56,769 bases of DNA from Bacteroidaceae bacterium (lineage in GTDB: Bacteria > Bacteroidota > Bacteroidia > Bacteroidales > Bacteroidaceae): assembly GCA_024401115.1 (NCBI GenBank), contig JAKSLP010000015.1, positions 1 to 56,769 on the forward strand. Reading direction: 5' to 3'. Position numbers and translations under genes: made by a program. This document shows, one piece after another, positions 7,895 to 15,583 of the stretch (the first letter of the stretch is position 1; every line of letters begins with the position of its first letter). The notes under the pieces are model-generated. The model was not told where the DNA came from. It was given only the letters and a program-made list of their open reading frames with translations, and did no database searches.

Positions 7895-10219
7895 TCACTG
7901 CGGATCCACATCATAGTACAGAACCAGCGACCGGTCCTTAGCCATATACGCCCTTTGCAGTTCCTTTAAATACTGCTGCAAAACCCGCAGTTGAGCCTTT
8001 GGTTCAACCTTCAGCACCACTTTACGGATAAAGAACTGTTGCACCCGGGCCACTGCCGGACAATCCGGTCCCAAAACACGTTGTTCCCCTAAGGAGTGAC
8101 GCATCTGAGAGGCCAACTGATTGGCTGTATACTGAACCACCTCCTCTTTCCGGTGCTTCAGATACACATAAATCATACGGTAGAAAGGAGGATAGCGGAA
8201 CTGCTTGCGTTCGGCCACCTGAGTATCATATAGTGCTGTATAATCATTGTGTACCACCTGGTTGATAACCGGCAATTGTACACTACGCGTCTGTAAAATG
8301 ACCTTTCCCCGCTTTCCGTGTCTGCCTGCACGTCCGGCCACCTGTGCCATCATCTGAAAGGCCCGTTCATAACTTCTAAAATCTGGATAGTTCAGCATCA
8401 TGTCCGCATCCAGGATACCAACCACGCTCACCCTGTCAAAATCCAGTCCCTTGGTCACCATTTGGGTACCAATCAAGATGTCCGTCTTGCCTTGCTGGAA
8501 GTCGCCAATAATGCGTTCATATGCACTGCGGCTACGGGTAGTATCCAAATCCATGCGTGCAATCCGTACCTCGGGAAACAATTGTTGGATCAGGTTCTCT
8601 ATTCGTTCTGTACCATAACCGCGATTTACGATATTCTCCTCCTCACATGAAGGACACTTGGAAGGCAACTGATAGGTATATCCGCAATAGTGGCAGGTCA
8701 ATAGGTTCATTCCCCTATGGAAAGTCAGACTCACGTCACAATTCTGGCAACGGGGCACCCAACCGCAGGTCTTGCATTCCACCATCGGAGCAAAACCTCT
8801 ACGGTTCTGGAACAGGATGACCTGTTCCTTATTCTCCAGGGCCTGCTGGATATGGCTCAGCAGAACATGACTGAACGGACCGTTCATTCGTTTCTGTTTC
8901 CGCTGCTCTGTCAAGTCCACCACCTGAATTTCCGGCAATTCCAGTCCCGCATAGCGTTCTGTCAGCGGCACATAGGCATACTTGCCCGAAATGGCATGGT
9001 AATAGCTTTCCAAGCTTGGCGTAGCTGTACCCAATAAGGTCTTAGCCCCAGCCTGGGCTGCCAGCATCAGCGCAGCGCTGCGGGCATGATAACGTGGAGC
9101 CGGATCCTGTTGTTTATAGCTCGTTTCATGTTCCTCATCCACAATCACCAGCCCCAGCCGTTGGAACGGCAGAAACACGCTGCTACGCACACCCAATATA
9201 ACATCATACGGTTTGTCCGACAGTTGTTTTTGCCAGATTTCCACACGTGTAGAATCGGGGTATTTGGAATGATACACCCCTATTCTATCCCCGAATACGG
9301 CAGACAATCGTTCCGTAATCTGTGTGGTCAGGGCAATTTCAGGCAACAGGTACAGCACCTGCTTTCCCGCTCTTAGCACCTGTTGAATCAGGTGAATGTA
9401 TATCTCCGTCTTACCACTACTGGTTACACCATGCAGCAGACACACATCCTGGCGTGAGAAAGCATTCAGAATGCGGTTCATGGCCTGCGTTTGTGCTACA
9501 TTCAATTCTTTAGTATAAGGTTGTGCTGCCACCTTATTCTTAACTAAGCGACCAACTTCCACCTCATACAGTTCCAGGATACGCTTATCCATCAGAGCCT
9601 TTATCGCTCCAGCTGGTGCCGAAGAAGCCTCTTGCAGTTCCTTCCGGGAAACCGGCAAAGAAACGTCTGTTGTCTGTTGTCCGTTGTCTGTTGTCAGGCC
9701 CGATAGCTTTAGATATCGGGCCAAAATCTCTTTCTGTTTTGGTGCTCTCTTCAGCCCATCAACCCACAACTGCACCTGCCTCTCCAAAGCCCTACTCCCC
9801 AGCAAAGCCTCTTCCTGGAACAATCTTACCCGCACCTCTGTACGAGGCGCAAACGCCTTATGCAAATCCTCCTCCAATGATGATTTACTGTCACTCTCAG
9901 GTTTCAACCCAGAGGGCACAGCAGCCTTATACACATCACCCAAGGCGCACAGGTAGTAATCTGTAATCCACTGCCACAATTTCATCTGTTGCGGCAACAT
10001 AATCGGATATTGATCCAAGACCTCCATAATGGGTTTTACAGAACACCCTTCCGGCTGCTCTTCATGAAGGCGTAAGATGATTCCGGTATAAATCTTTTTC
10101 TTACCAAAAGGTATAAGCACACGAAAACCCACTGCCACTTGCTGCTCTAACCTTTCGGGAACCGAATAGGTATAAGCCTGCGCAAGAGGCAGTGGGAGTA
10201 TGATGTCTGCAAATTTCAT
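7895..10219 (-). CDS. priA: Primosomal protein N' (replication restart helicase PriA)
   Basis: A 774-residue SF2 helicase that recognises stalled forks and reloads the replicative helicase. The N-terminal 3'-DNA-binding domain begins MKFADIILPLPLAQAYTYSV. Walker A is GVTSSGKTEIY (K270) and the DEAH-type box reads DEEH at 361-364. The PriA zinc-binding insertion has eight cysteines between about residues 458 and 505 (CKTCGW, CQNCDV, CHYCGY, CPSCEE). Motifs V and VI are in IGTQMVTKGLDF and VAGRAGRHGKRG. Oddity: residues about 175-185 (TTDNGQQTTD) are encoded by the heptad repeat found in neighbouring spacers, inserted in frame between the DNA-binding and helicase domains. Confidence 0.95.
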   Translation of the reverse strand: MKFADIILPLPLAQAYTYSVPERLEQQVAVGFRVLIPFGKKKIYTGIILRLHEEQPEGCSVKPIMEVLDQYPIMLPQQMKLWQWITDYYLCALGDVYKAAVPSGLKPESDSKSSLEEDLHKAFAPRTEVRVRLFQEEALLGSRALERQVQLWVDGLKRAPKQKEILARYLKLSGLTTDNGQQTTDVSLPVSRKELQEASSAPAGAIKALMDKRILELYEVEVGRLVKNKVAAQPYTKELNVAQTQAMNRILNAFSRQDVCLLHGVTSSGKTEIYIHLIQQVLRAGKQVLYLLPEIALTTQITERLSAVFGDRIGVYHSKYPDSTRVEIWQKQLSDKPYDVILGVRSSVFLPFQRLGLVIVDEEHETSYKQQDPAPRYHARSAALMLAAQAGAKTLLGTATPSLESYYHAISGKYAYVPLTERYAGLELPEIQVVDLTEQRKQKRMNGPFSHVLLSHIQQALENKEQVILFQNRRGFAPMVECKTCGWVPRCQNCDVSLTFHRGMNLLTCHYCGYTYQLPSKCPSCEEENIVNRGYGTERIENLIQQLFPEVRIARMDLDTTRSRSAYERIIGDFQQGKTDILIGTQMVTKGLDFDRVSVVGILDADMMLNYPDFRSYERAFQMMAQVAGRAGRHGKRGKVILQTRSVQLPVINQVVHNDYTALYDTQVAERKQFRYPPFYRMIYVYLKHRKEEVVQYTANQLASQMRHSLGEQRVLGPDCPAVARVQQFFIRKVVLKVEPKAQLRVLQQYLKELQRAYMAKDRSLVLYYDVDPQ
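9665..9695. repeat. Heptad repeat inside priA
   Basis: Four GTTGTCT/GTTGTCC units in tandem, the same units as in the intergenic blocks at 2199-2301 and 7806-7893. They are read in frame as TDNGQQT-type heptapeptide because three 7-nt units make seven codons. Confidence 0.75.
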
Positions 10220-10224
10220 ATTAC

Positions 10225-10270
10225 ATTTACTTGTATTTTTCTAACTCCTGTTAGAAAAATACAAGTAAAT
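10225..10270. terminator. 21-bp perfect A+T-rich palindrome between the barrel gene and priA
   Basis: Arms 10225-10245 and 10250-10270 are exact reverse complements around a TCCT loop. The stop codon of the upstream outer-membrane gene (10251-10253) is in one arm, and the other arm ends five bases before the priA ATG. It probably ends the barrel transcript. It also forms the priA leader, where it may limit or protect read-through. Confidence 0.6.
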
Positions 10271-10892
10271 TAATCTTCCACATATTGTTCTTATAAGAGA
10301 AACCACGGTCCATTGTGGTGAACTTACCATCAGCAGCATCTGTGCAAGCGATATTATAACTTGCACCAATCTGGAACTGATCAAATACACGAAGGCCAGC
10401 GCCAACATTGAAGCTCACCTGAGTACTCTTGGTCTTATAATCCTGTGTGCCGATAACCTCATCAGGAGATACTGGATTATAGATATTAAACTTATACTCT
10501 TTACTACCCATCTTGAAATCCAATTCAGGACCGGCAGATACATAGAGTGCAGTCAGTGAACCCAGAGGAATATTCAGTTTAGCATTTACTGGAACAGCGA
10601 TATAATTACCATTCACATGATGAGGCTCACTATGTTCCTCACCTACGGTAGCACCATTATAATGGTACAAGGCTGAAGCATCCACTTTCAATGGCAACTT
10701 ACCCAAGCCAACTTCAAGTGTAGGACCCACATACCAACCGGTATAATTACGGGAAACGATACCTGGAGCATTATCCAAATTTACATTGTTCAAGGAAACA
10801 CCGCCGGACAAACCCCAGCGTACTTGTGCCTGTGCAGGTACAGCCATCATCAGAGCCATCAGCAATGATAGAAGTGCAAAAGTCTTTTTCAT
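10251..10892 (-). CDS. Outer-membrane beta-barrel protein (porin-like)
   Basis: Predicted 213 residues starting at MKKTFALLSLLMALMMAVPA, a clear signal peptide cleaved near AQAQ. I use the ATG at 10892 because the longer frame lacks a signal peptide and its extra codons cross the promoter at 10929-10960. The mature part consists of alternating strands with glycine turns (WGLSGGVSL, GWYVGPTLEVGLG, LYVSAGPELDF, VSFNVGAGLRV, FQIGASYNIA) and ends in INLLVFF, the aromatic C-terminal strand expected of barrels inserted by the Bam machinery. This is the small opacity-type barrel class common in Bacteroidetes. No substrate can be inferred. It has its own promoter. Confidence 0.8.
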   Translation of the reverse strand: MKKTFALLSLLMALMMAVPAQAQVRWGLSGGVSLNNVNLDNAPGIVSRNYTGWYVGPTLEVGLGKLPLKVDASALYHYNGATVGEEHSEPHHVNGNYIAVPVNAKLNIPLGSLTALYVSAGPELDFKMGSKEYKFNIYNPVSPDEVIGTQDYKTKSTQVSFNVGAGLRVFDQFQIGASYNIACTDAADGKFTTMDRGFSYKNNMWKINLLVFF

Positions 10893-10928
10893 ATATAAAA
10901 GTATTAAGTTGTCAAATCTTGATTTTTG

Positions 10929-10960
10929 CAAAGGTAGCCAACATTTGTTAATTCTGCAAA
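10929..10960 (-). promoter_or_regulatory. Promoter of the beta-barrel gene
   Basis: On the minus strand TTTG (10957-10960), 20 bp, then TACCTTTG (10929-10936), an exact Bacteroidetes consensus. Transcription should start about 30 bp ahead of the ATG at 10892, which supports that start. Confidence 0.8.
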
Positions 10961-10970
10961 TTTTACACAT

Positions 10971-11000
10971 AAAAAAAGGCGTTCCGTAATGGAACGCCTT
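10971..11000 (-). terminator. Terminator after the OmpA-family gene
   Basis: On the minus strand, stem AAGGCGTTCC / GGAACGCCTT with a 5-nt loop, followed by a run of seven T. It lies 26 bp beyond the OmpA stop codon. Confidence 0.88.
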
Positions 11001-11025
11001 TCTTATTTATCTGAAGTAATTAGAA

Positions 11026-12144
11026 TTACTTGCACTCGATAACGGTTACGCGAGACAACTTGTCCTTACCGAAGAACAATGGATCAACGCCACCCTTAGA
11101 TACGATCTCCAACTGTGATGGGCTAACACCCTCAGCAATCAGTGCGTCGTAAACAACCTTAGCACGCTGCTCAGACAACTTCTGGTTCAGAGCTGCAGAA
11201 CCAGTTGCCTTATCAGCAGAACCAGCTACCTGGTACTTAGCACCAGCTGGGCTCTTCTTGATAGCGTCAGCGATCAACTTAATGTTAACCTTACCCTCGT
11301 CGCTCAAGTCGGTCTTACCAATCTTGAAGAATACTGCAGCAGCTGCAACAGCCTTGCTAGGAGCTTCAACCTTAACCTCCTTAACAACTTCCTTGATAAC
11401 CTCCTTTGGAACCTCGCGGATAACTTCCTTCTCGATTACGCGATCAGCAACCTTCTTGAAGTTCTTACCACCGAAGGTATAAGTAGCACCAACAGTCAGA
11501 CGAGCGGTAGACTCAGCCTTGCGGCAAGCAGAAGCATCACCGAACAAAGATGGAGTTACACCGAAACGACCCTCTACGTTGATAGCCCACTTCTCGTTTA
11601 CGTTGAAGCCCAGACCCAAACCAGCGGTAGCACCTACGCGTACCTTGAAGTCATCGTTCTCCTTTACGATCAGCTGATTTGCAGCGTCGCTCTCACCGGT
11701 GAATACGGTACCCTTGCTACCGAAGTTAACGGTAGGACCAGCGAATGCATATACGTCAACAGCACGCAGAACGTTCTTGTTGCCGAACAGGCTGTTCAGG
11801 TTCAGGATAGCGTCGAAGTTAGTCTCAACGAAAGTCTTGCAGTGCTTGCTGTACTTACCATCGCTACCAACCAATGAGCTCTTTGGCGTAGAGCACAGGC
11901 TCTGCCACAGACCGCTAACCTCAGCACGAACACCCCAAGTAGGAGTGATGTACTTACCCAGCTGTACGTTCAGGTTCAGAGTAGGCTCGTTGAAACCGTC
12001 GTTGATTACAGACATACCACCGACACCGAATCCCAAGAAAATATTGTCGGTCCACTTCTCAGTATAGGTGTTTACCTCCTGAGCGTTAGCGCTCAGAGAA
12101 GCACCAGCCATCAGTACTGACAAGGTCATTAATTTCATATTCAT
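11026..12144 (-). CDS. OmpA-family outer-membrane protein
   Basis: A 372-residue protein with signal peptide (MKLMTLSVLMAGASLSANAQ), an N-terminal beta-barrel to about residue 230, a linker rich in KEVIREVPKEVIKEVVKEV, and a C-terminal OmpA peptidoglycan-binding domain (FKIGKTDLSDEGKVNIKLIA, then NQKLSEQRAKVVYDALIAEG). The barrel spans the outer membrane and the C-terminal domain should clamp to peptidoglycan. The peptidoglycan-binding loop keeps the usual NxxLSxxRA block. It is the last gene of a run with the lipoprotein and YjbH-C genes (gaps of 49 and 16 bp) and is followed by a strong terminator, so it is probably co-transcribed with them. Confidence 0.9.
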   Translation of the reverse strand: MNMKLMTLSVLMAGASLSANAQEVNTYTEKWTDNIFLGFGVGGMSVINDGFNEPTLNLNVQLGKYITPTWGVRAEVSGLWQSLCSTPKSSLVGSDGKYSKHCKTFVETNFDAILNLNSLFGNKNVLRAVDVYAFAGPTVNFGSKGTVFTGESDAANQLIVKENDDFKVRVGATAGLGLGFNVNEKWAINVEGRFGVTPSLFGDASACRKAESTARLTVGATYTFGGKNFKKVADRVIEKEVIREVPKEVIKEVVKEVKVEAPSKAVAAAAVFFKIGKTDLSDEGKVNIKLIADAIKKSPAGAKYQVAGSADKATGSAALNQKLSEQRAKVVYDALIAEGVSPSQLEIVSKGGVDPLFFGKDKLSRVTVIECK

Positions 12145-12193
12145 AACTTATATGTTTTTATTGATTTCAAAAACTTAAATTACACTCTCTGGA

Positions 12194-13084
12194 TTAATCC
12201 TCAGTTACGATACCACCACCATAGTTGTGACCGCCATGTGCATCGTGTGTACCCTGATGAGCAACATAGTGAGAAGCGTGATTTGGATCAGCCTTCTCCT
12301 CTGGCTCAATGGCAGTAGAAGTAGTAGTAATGGTGTACTCACCAGCCTTCTCGCCACTAACCTTGGTTACGATGTTATACAGAGCCTCTACAGTAGTAGT
12401 AGTAGCAGCAGCACGTGACCAGCTCCAAGCAGAAGCCTGATACTCAAACTTCTTAGCCTCTGACTTATCATAGTTCAAAGCCTTGCTCTCAAACAAGACG
12501 GTCAAACCTTCCTGCTGAGTCTCAGACAACCAGTTTGCCAAAGTAAAGCCAGTTGTTTCAGCCTTATCTACATTTACATAGTCAACAGTGATGTCAGCAA
12601 TGAACTCAGTTGGATTCTCGAACCAACCGCTACCGCTGTGATCAAATGCATGAGATGAACCATGAGCGTATGGCAAAGAATAAGCTACAGAAGGAGTAGT
12701 AGTTTCTGAAACCTTAACGAACTCAAAATCATCGCTCAGGATCAGAGTGACATTGTAAATAGCCTTACCACCAGCCTTCAATGGGTTTACCTGAACAGTC
12801 TCAGATGCAGAAGCACCATTCTTGGTTGCAGTAATAGTTACAGGACCACCAGCATAACCAGCCTCAGCGGTAATGGTCTCAGCACCAGTTACGGTAGCAT
12901 CAGTAATCACATTTGTGGTCAATGCGTCAACAACCTTCACGTTGAAGTCGATGACAGCAGGAGCTGGTTTAAAAGTAGTGCTCAAATCCTCCTGAGAACA
13001 AGAGGCGAACATACCACCAACCAAAGCCACTACGGCCAGCGCCAGCTTAGCGCCTAAACCGTTCATAAAAAACTTTGTTTTCAT
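12194..13084 (-). CDS. Lipoprotein with His-rich C terminus (DUF3869-like)
   Basis: A 296-residue protein. The signal ends in a lipobox (FASC, C29), followed by S-Q-E-D, an acidic stretch like those that send Bacteroidetes lipoproteins to the cell surface. The body looks like tandem Ig-like strands (VIDFNVKVVDALTTNVITDA, ITAEAGYAGGPVTITATKNG). The N-terminal pattern MKTKFFMNGLGAKLALAVVAL resembles the Bacteroides DUF3869 family; I recall this rather than having tested it. The last 40 residues hold clusters of histidine (HASHYVAHQGTHDAHGGH), and a second group lies mid-protein (HGSSHAFDH), suggesting metal binding. It lies between the YjbH-C and OmpA genes in one run. No function is established. 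Confidence 0.6.
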   Translation of the reverse strand: MKTKFFMNGLGAKLALAVVALVGGMFASCSQEDLSTTFKPAPAVIDFNVKVVDALTTNVITDATVTGAETITAEAGYAGGPVTITATKNGASASETVQVNPLKAGGKAIYNVTLILSDDFEFVKVSETTTPSVAYSLPYAHGSSHAFDHSGSGWFENPTEFIADITVDYVNVDKAETTGFTLANWLSETQQEGLTVLFESKALNYDKSEAKKFEYQASAWSWSRAAATTTTVEALYNIVTKVSGEKAGEYTITTTSTAIEPEEKADPNHASHYVAHQGTHDAHGGHNYGGGIVTED

Positions 13085-13100
13085 TTAAATTTAATTATAA

Positions 13101-14324
13101 TTAAAAGTTAGACATTTCATTTTCGATAAACAATGGATTAAAGCCATTAGCTTCCATTATATTATCACTCGCTTCTGTTTTATACTCTCTATAATAATAT
13201 TGTTCGTTACCAGCATTATACACTAAACCCATTTGGTTTGATGTACTGATTCTAGGTATATACCCTTTCCGTTTATATTTATAAGGTGGTAATGCCACCT
13301 GAAAACGGAAACCGCCATTTACACGAGCCGCATTGTCCGTTGCCTTAAAAGCATAAAAACCAATAGATGCGTAGCGGAAATGACGGATCATCTCAAATTT
13401 CAGTCCCTGGTCATTTAGCAACCATTTATTTGCTGTCAGTTTAAACTGCGTATTATACTGTGGCCAGAAGAAATTCACACCAGCGCTCCAGTGAAAATTC
13501 ATGTCGGTATCATAATGGAGATGCATTCCCTTCCAATAGCCTTTACCTATATATCCTGCCCTAACCTCTGCCGACCATTTTCGGTCTTTAAACGGCATCA
13601 TCAACTGTCCGTCTAATCCCCAACGGCTGTTATTGAAATAACCGGCAGTCACCCTACCCTTTATTCCGTATGCTAGGGCAAAGCGTTGCGACAATGTTAT
13701 CTGACCCGGATGAACCTTATCTTCCAAGGATCCAAATCCATCATTATAAACCGGGACCTTAAGCATGGCTGCCAGTTTACCACCCGGCCAAAGACTGACT
13801 TCCACCGATGGACTAAAATGGAACATCCACTGATAAACCTGATTAAGAATCAAGTTTTTGAAAGAAAGTTGCGGATACACTAATACATCCACCTTAAACA
13901 GCGAGCTGTTTTGTTTCTTTTCTTTCTTCACCTGATTCCAGGCTTTTTCCACATCATAACTGGCGCTCCAGTCTGTTAGTGCAACCTCAACATTCTCATC
14001 CACGGTCATATTAGGACGGTATGTCAGCGACACTTGTGGCACATTATATTGGGTAAACACCACCGTACACGGCTCATTACCCTTTAACGAAGACTGGATG
14101 ATTTCAAGTGCCTTGGCAATACCTTGTGACTGGACCGAATAGAGGTTATTCTCCAACGAGAATACCAAGCCCTCTTCACCATCAGCTTGACGCACATTTT
14201 CAAAGCCCGCTTCCACTAATTTTGCCACCGTCTCTTCCGGTGTTTGCGCACACATTAAGGTGCTCACAAAACATGAAATTAACAGTAAGCCAATTCGAAA
14301 AGCCTTACTCATACAATCATTCAT
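13101..14324 (-). CDS. YjbH-type exopolysaccharide outer-membrane protein, C-terminal half
   Basis: A 407-residue exported protein (signal peptide IGLLLISCFVSTLMCAQ). Residues about 30-140 form a small alpha/beta region (PEETVAKLVEAGFENVR), followed by beta strands from about 150 on. The stretch KLTANKWLLNDQGLKFEMIR and the following GFYAFKATDNAARVNGGFRF match the last strands of E. coli YjbH/GfcD as I remember them, including the final barrel part. The matching N-terminal half is a separate gene at 20288-21148. YjbH proteins work in outer-membrane assembly or export of exopolysaccharide. It is the first gene behind a strong promoter, with the lipoprotein and OmpA genes downstream. The start at 14324 is the first ATG in frame after the promoter. 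Confidence 0.65.
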   Translation of the reverse strand: MNDCMSKAFRIGLLLISCFVSTLMCAQTPEETVAKLVEAGFENVRQADGEEGLVFSLENNLYSVQSQGIAKALEIIQSSLKGNEPCTVVFTQYNVPQVSLTYRPNMTVDENVEVALTDWSASYDVEKAWNQVKKEKKQNSSLFKVDVLVYPQLSFKNLILNQVYQWMFHFSPSVEVSLWPGGKLAAMLKVPVYNDGFGSLEDKVHPGQITLSQRFALAYGIKGRVTAGYFNNSRWGLDGQLMMPFKDRKWSAEVRAGYIGKGYWKGMHLHYDTDMNFHWSAGVNFFWPQYNTQFKLTANKWLLNDQGLKFEMIRHFRYASIGFYAFKATDNAARVNGGFRFQVALPPYKYKRKGYIPRISTSNQMGLVYNAGNEQYYYREYKTEASDNIMEANGFNPLFIENEMSNF

Positions 14325-14361
14325 TCAGCATCCGCATAGCATAGCCACACGAATTTTACTG

Positions 14362-14392
14362 CAAAGGTACATCTTTTTTACTAATCCACAAA
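14362..14392 (-). promoter_or_regulatory. Promoter of the YjbH-C / lipoprotein / OmpA run
   Basis: On the minus strand TTTG (14389-14392), 19 bp, then TACCTTTG (14362-14369). It is a full consensus match about 38 bp upstream of the start codon, and it separates this run from the wza-wzz genes upstream. Confidence 0.82.
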
Positions 14393-14410
14393 CTTTTCTC
14401 TGCATTTTTA

Positions 14411-15577
14411 CTATCCAATAGGCTGTTCTTTATCATTTTCAGTATTTTCTTGCTTTTCATCAAGCAGTCGATCGTTCATTTGTTGTTTAAAGCTGAATAA
14501 ATACTCTTCACCCAGCAATTTCCATCCGGCAGCCAGACAGAAGCCAATAAACATAAACGCCAACACCACCTTTTTTCGGCTATTATTAGGATATTGGGGC
14601 ATGGTGGCAGCCTCCACCACAGCAAACACCGGTTTTTCTTCCTGCAGTTTAGCCTTGGCCATCTCCACTTGCTGAGCCATCTGGCTATAAATCTCACTAG
14701 CCAACTGAGCCTCCTGCTGCAGACGTTCCTTGGCCGAACTGACACTTTGCAAGATGACACTGCGGTCATAATCCACACTACGGGCGTACGCAGCCTGCGC
14801 TTTCACCATCTTATCCTTTGCTTCTTCCGCCAAGGTTTCATAATAGGTCAAATCCTCTTGTGTCTTTTTAGTTCTGTAGGCAATCACATAATTTTGCAAT
14901 CGGGTACACACCGTATCTGCCAATGTTGTTGCAATCCAAGGATCATCCATAGTCACGCCAATGGTAACGATACCTGATTTCTTATCCACATCAGCGCTTA
15001 CCGCCTTTTGTAATGCACCAACTACCAGACGTTGCTGTTTGTTCAATTGCGCAATATTTAAGGTGTCCGGTTCCATATCATCAGGAGTGCCAAACAAACT
15101 GTCCTTGATGCGCTGAATTAAACCAGAATCCTCGACATCTTTAATATATTGAAATAATGAGATTGGAACTGCCGGCTTTGCCCCTTTCTTTAACTGTACA
15201 GGACTCACATAAGGAGTAACCTCCACATCAAACAATTGTGTCAAGAATAAGGTACTCTGACTAATTTCAGGGAATAAAGTGATATTAAGTGCATCACTGC
15301 CTCCGGATAAATTAGCGCCACTCAATCCCACCAAACTGGCCAGACCACCTAAACTACCACCTCCACTTTTGGATTGGGATTCTGGCGCCAAGGTCACATT
15401 AACCGTATAAGTACGTTTTTGCATCAATGCCACGCCCACGCCTAATACTGCAGCCAAAAATGTACAAACGGCTATGAACCTCCAGTTCCTCAAAAACTTG
15501 ACGGCATAGCCCGCCCAGTCAATATCCATCTCCTCCTCATCCACAATGGGAGAAGTAAAATTCACATTCTCTTCCAT
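14411..15577 (-). CDS. Wzz/chain-length determinant family protein
   Basis: A 388-residue inner-membrane polysaccharide co-polymerase. Transmembrane segment 1 is near residues 30-52 (FIAVCTFLAAVLGVGVALM), followed by the Wzz-domain strand TYTVNVTLAPESQS. A long periplasmic helical part lies at about 210-325 (QEDLTYYETLAEEAKDKMV). The conserved proline-rich entry to the second segment, MPQYPNNSRKK, precedes the helix VVLAFMFIGFCLAAGWK. There is no Wzc-type tyrosine-kinase domain and no Walker motif. It lies 6 bp after wza. The family sets polysaccharide length and bridges to the outer-membrane exporter. Confidence 0.88.
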   Translation of the reverse strand: MEENVNFTSPIVDEEEMDIDWAGYAVKFLRNWRFIAVCTFLAAVLGVGVALMQKRTYTVNVTLAPESQSKSGGGSLGGLASLVGLSGANLSGGSDALNITLFPEISQSTLFLTQLFDVEVTPYVSPVQLKKGAKPAVPISLFQYIKDVEDSGLIQRIKDSLFGTPDDMEPDTLNIAQLNKQQRLVVGALQKAVSADVDKKSGIVTIGVTMDDPWIATTLADTVCTRLQNYVIAYRTKKTQEDLTYYETLAEEAKDKMVKAQAAYARSVDYDRSVILQSVSSAKERLQQEAQLASEIYSQMAQQVEMAKAKLQEEKPVFAVVEAATMPQYPNNSRKKVVLAFMFIGFCLAAGWKLLGEEYLFSFKQQMNDRLLDEKQENTENDKEQPIG

Positions 15578-15583
15578 AGGACG

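Noticed and set aside
14411..15577. Wzc-type tyrosine kinase
   Set aside because: No Walker A or B motif and no tyrosine cluster; the protein ends soon after the second membrane helix.
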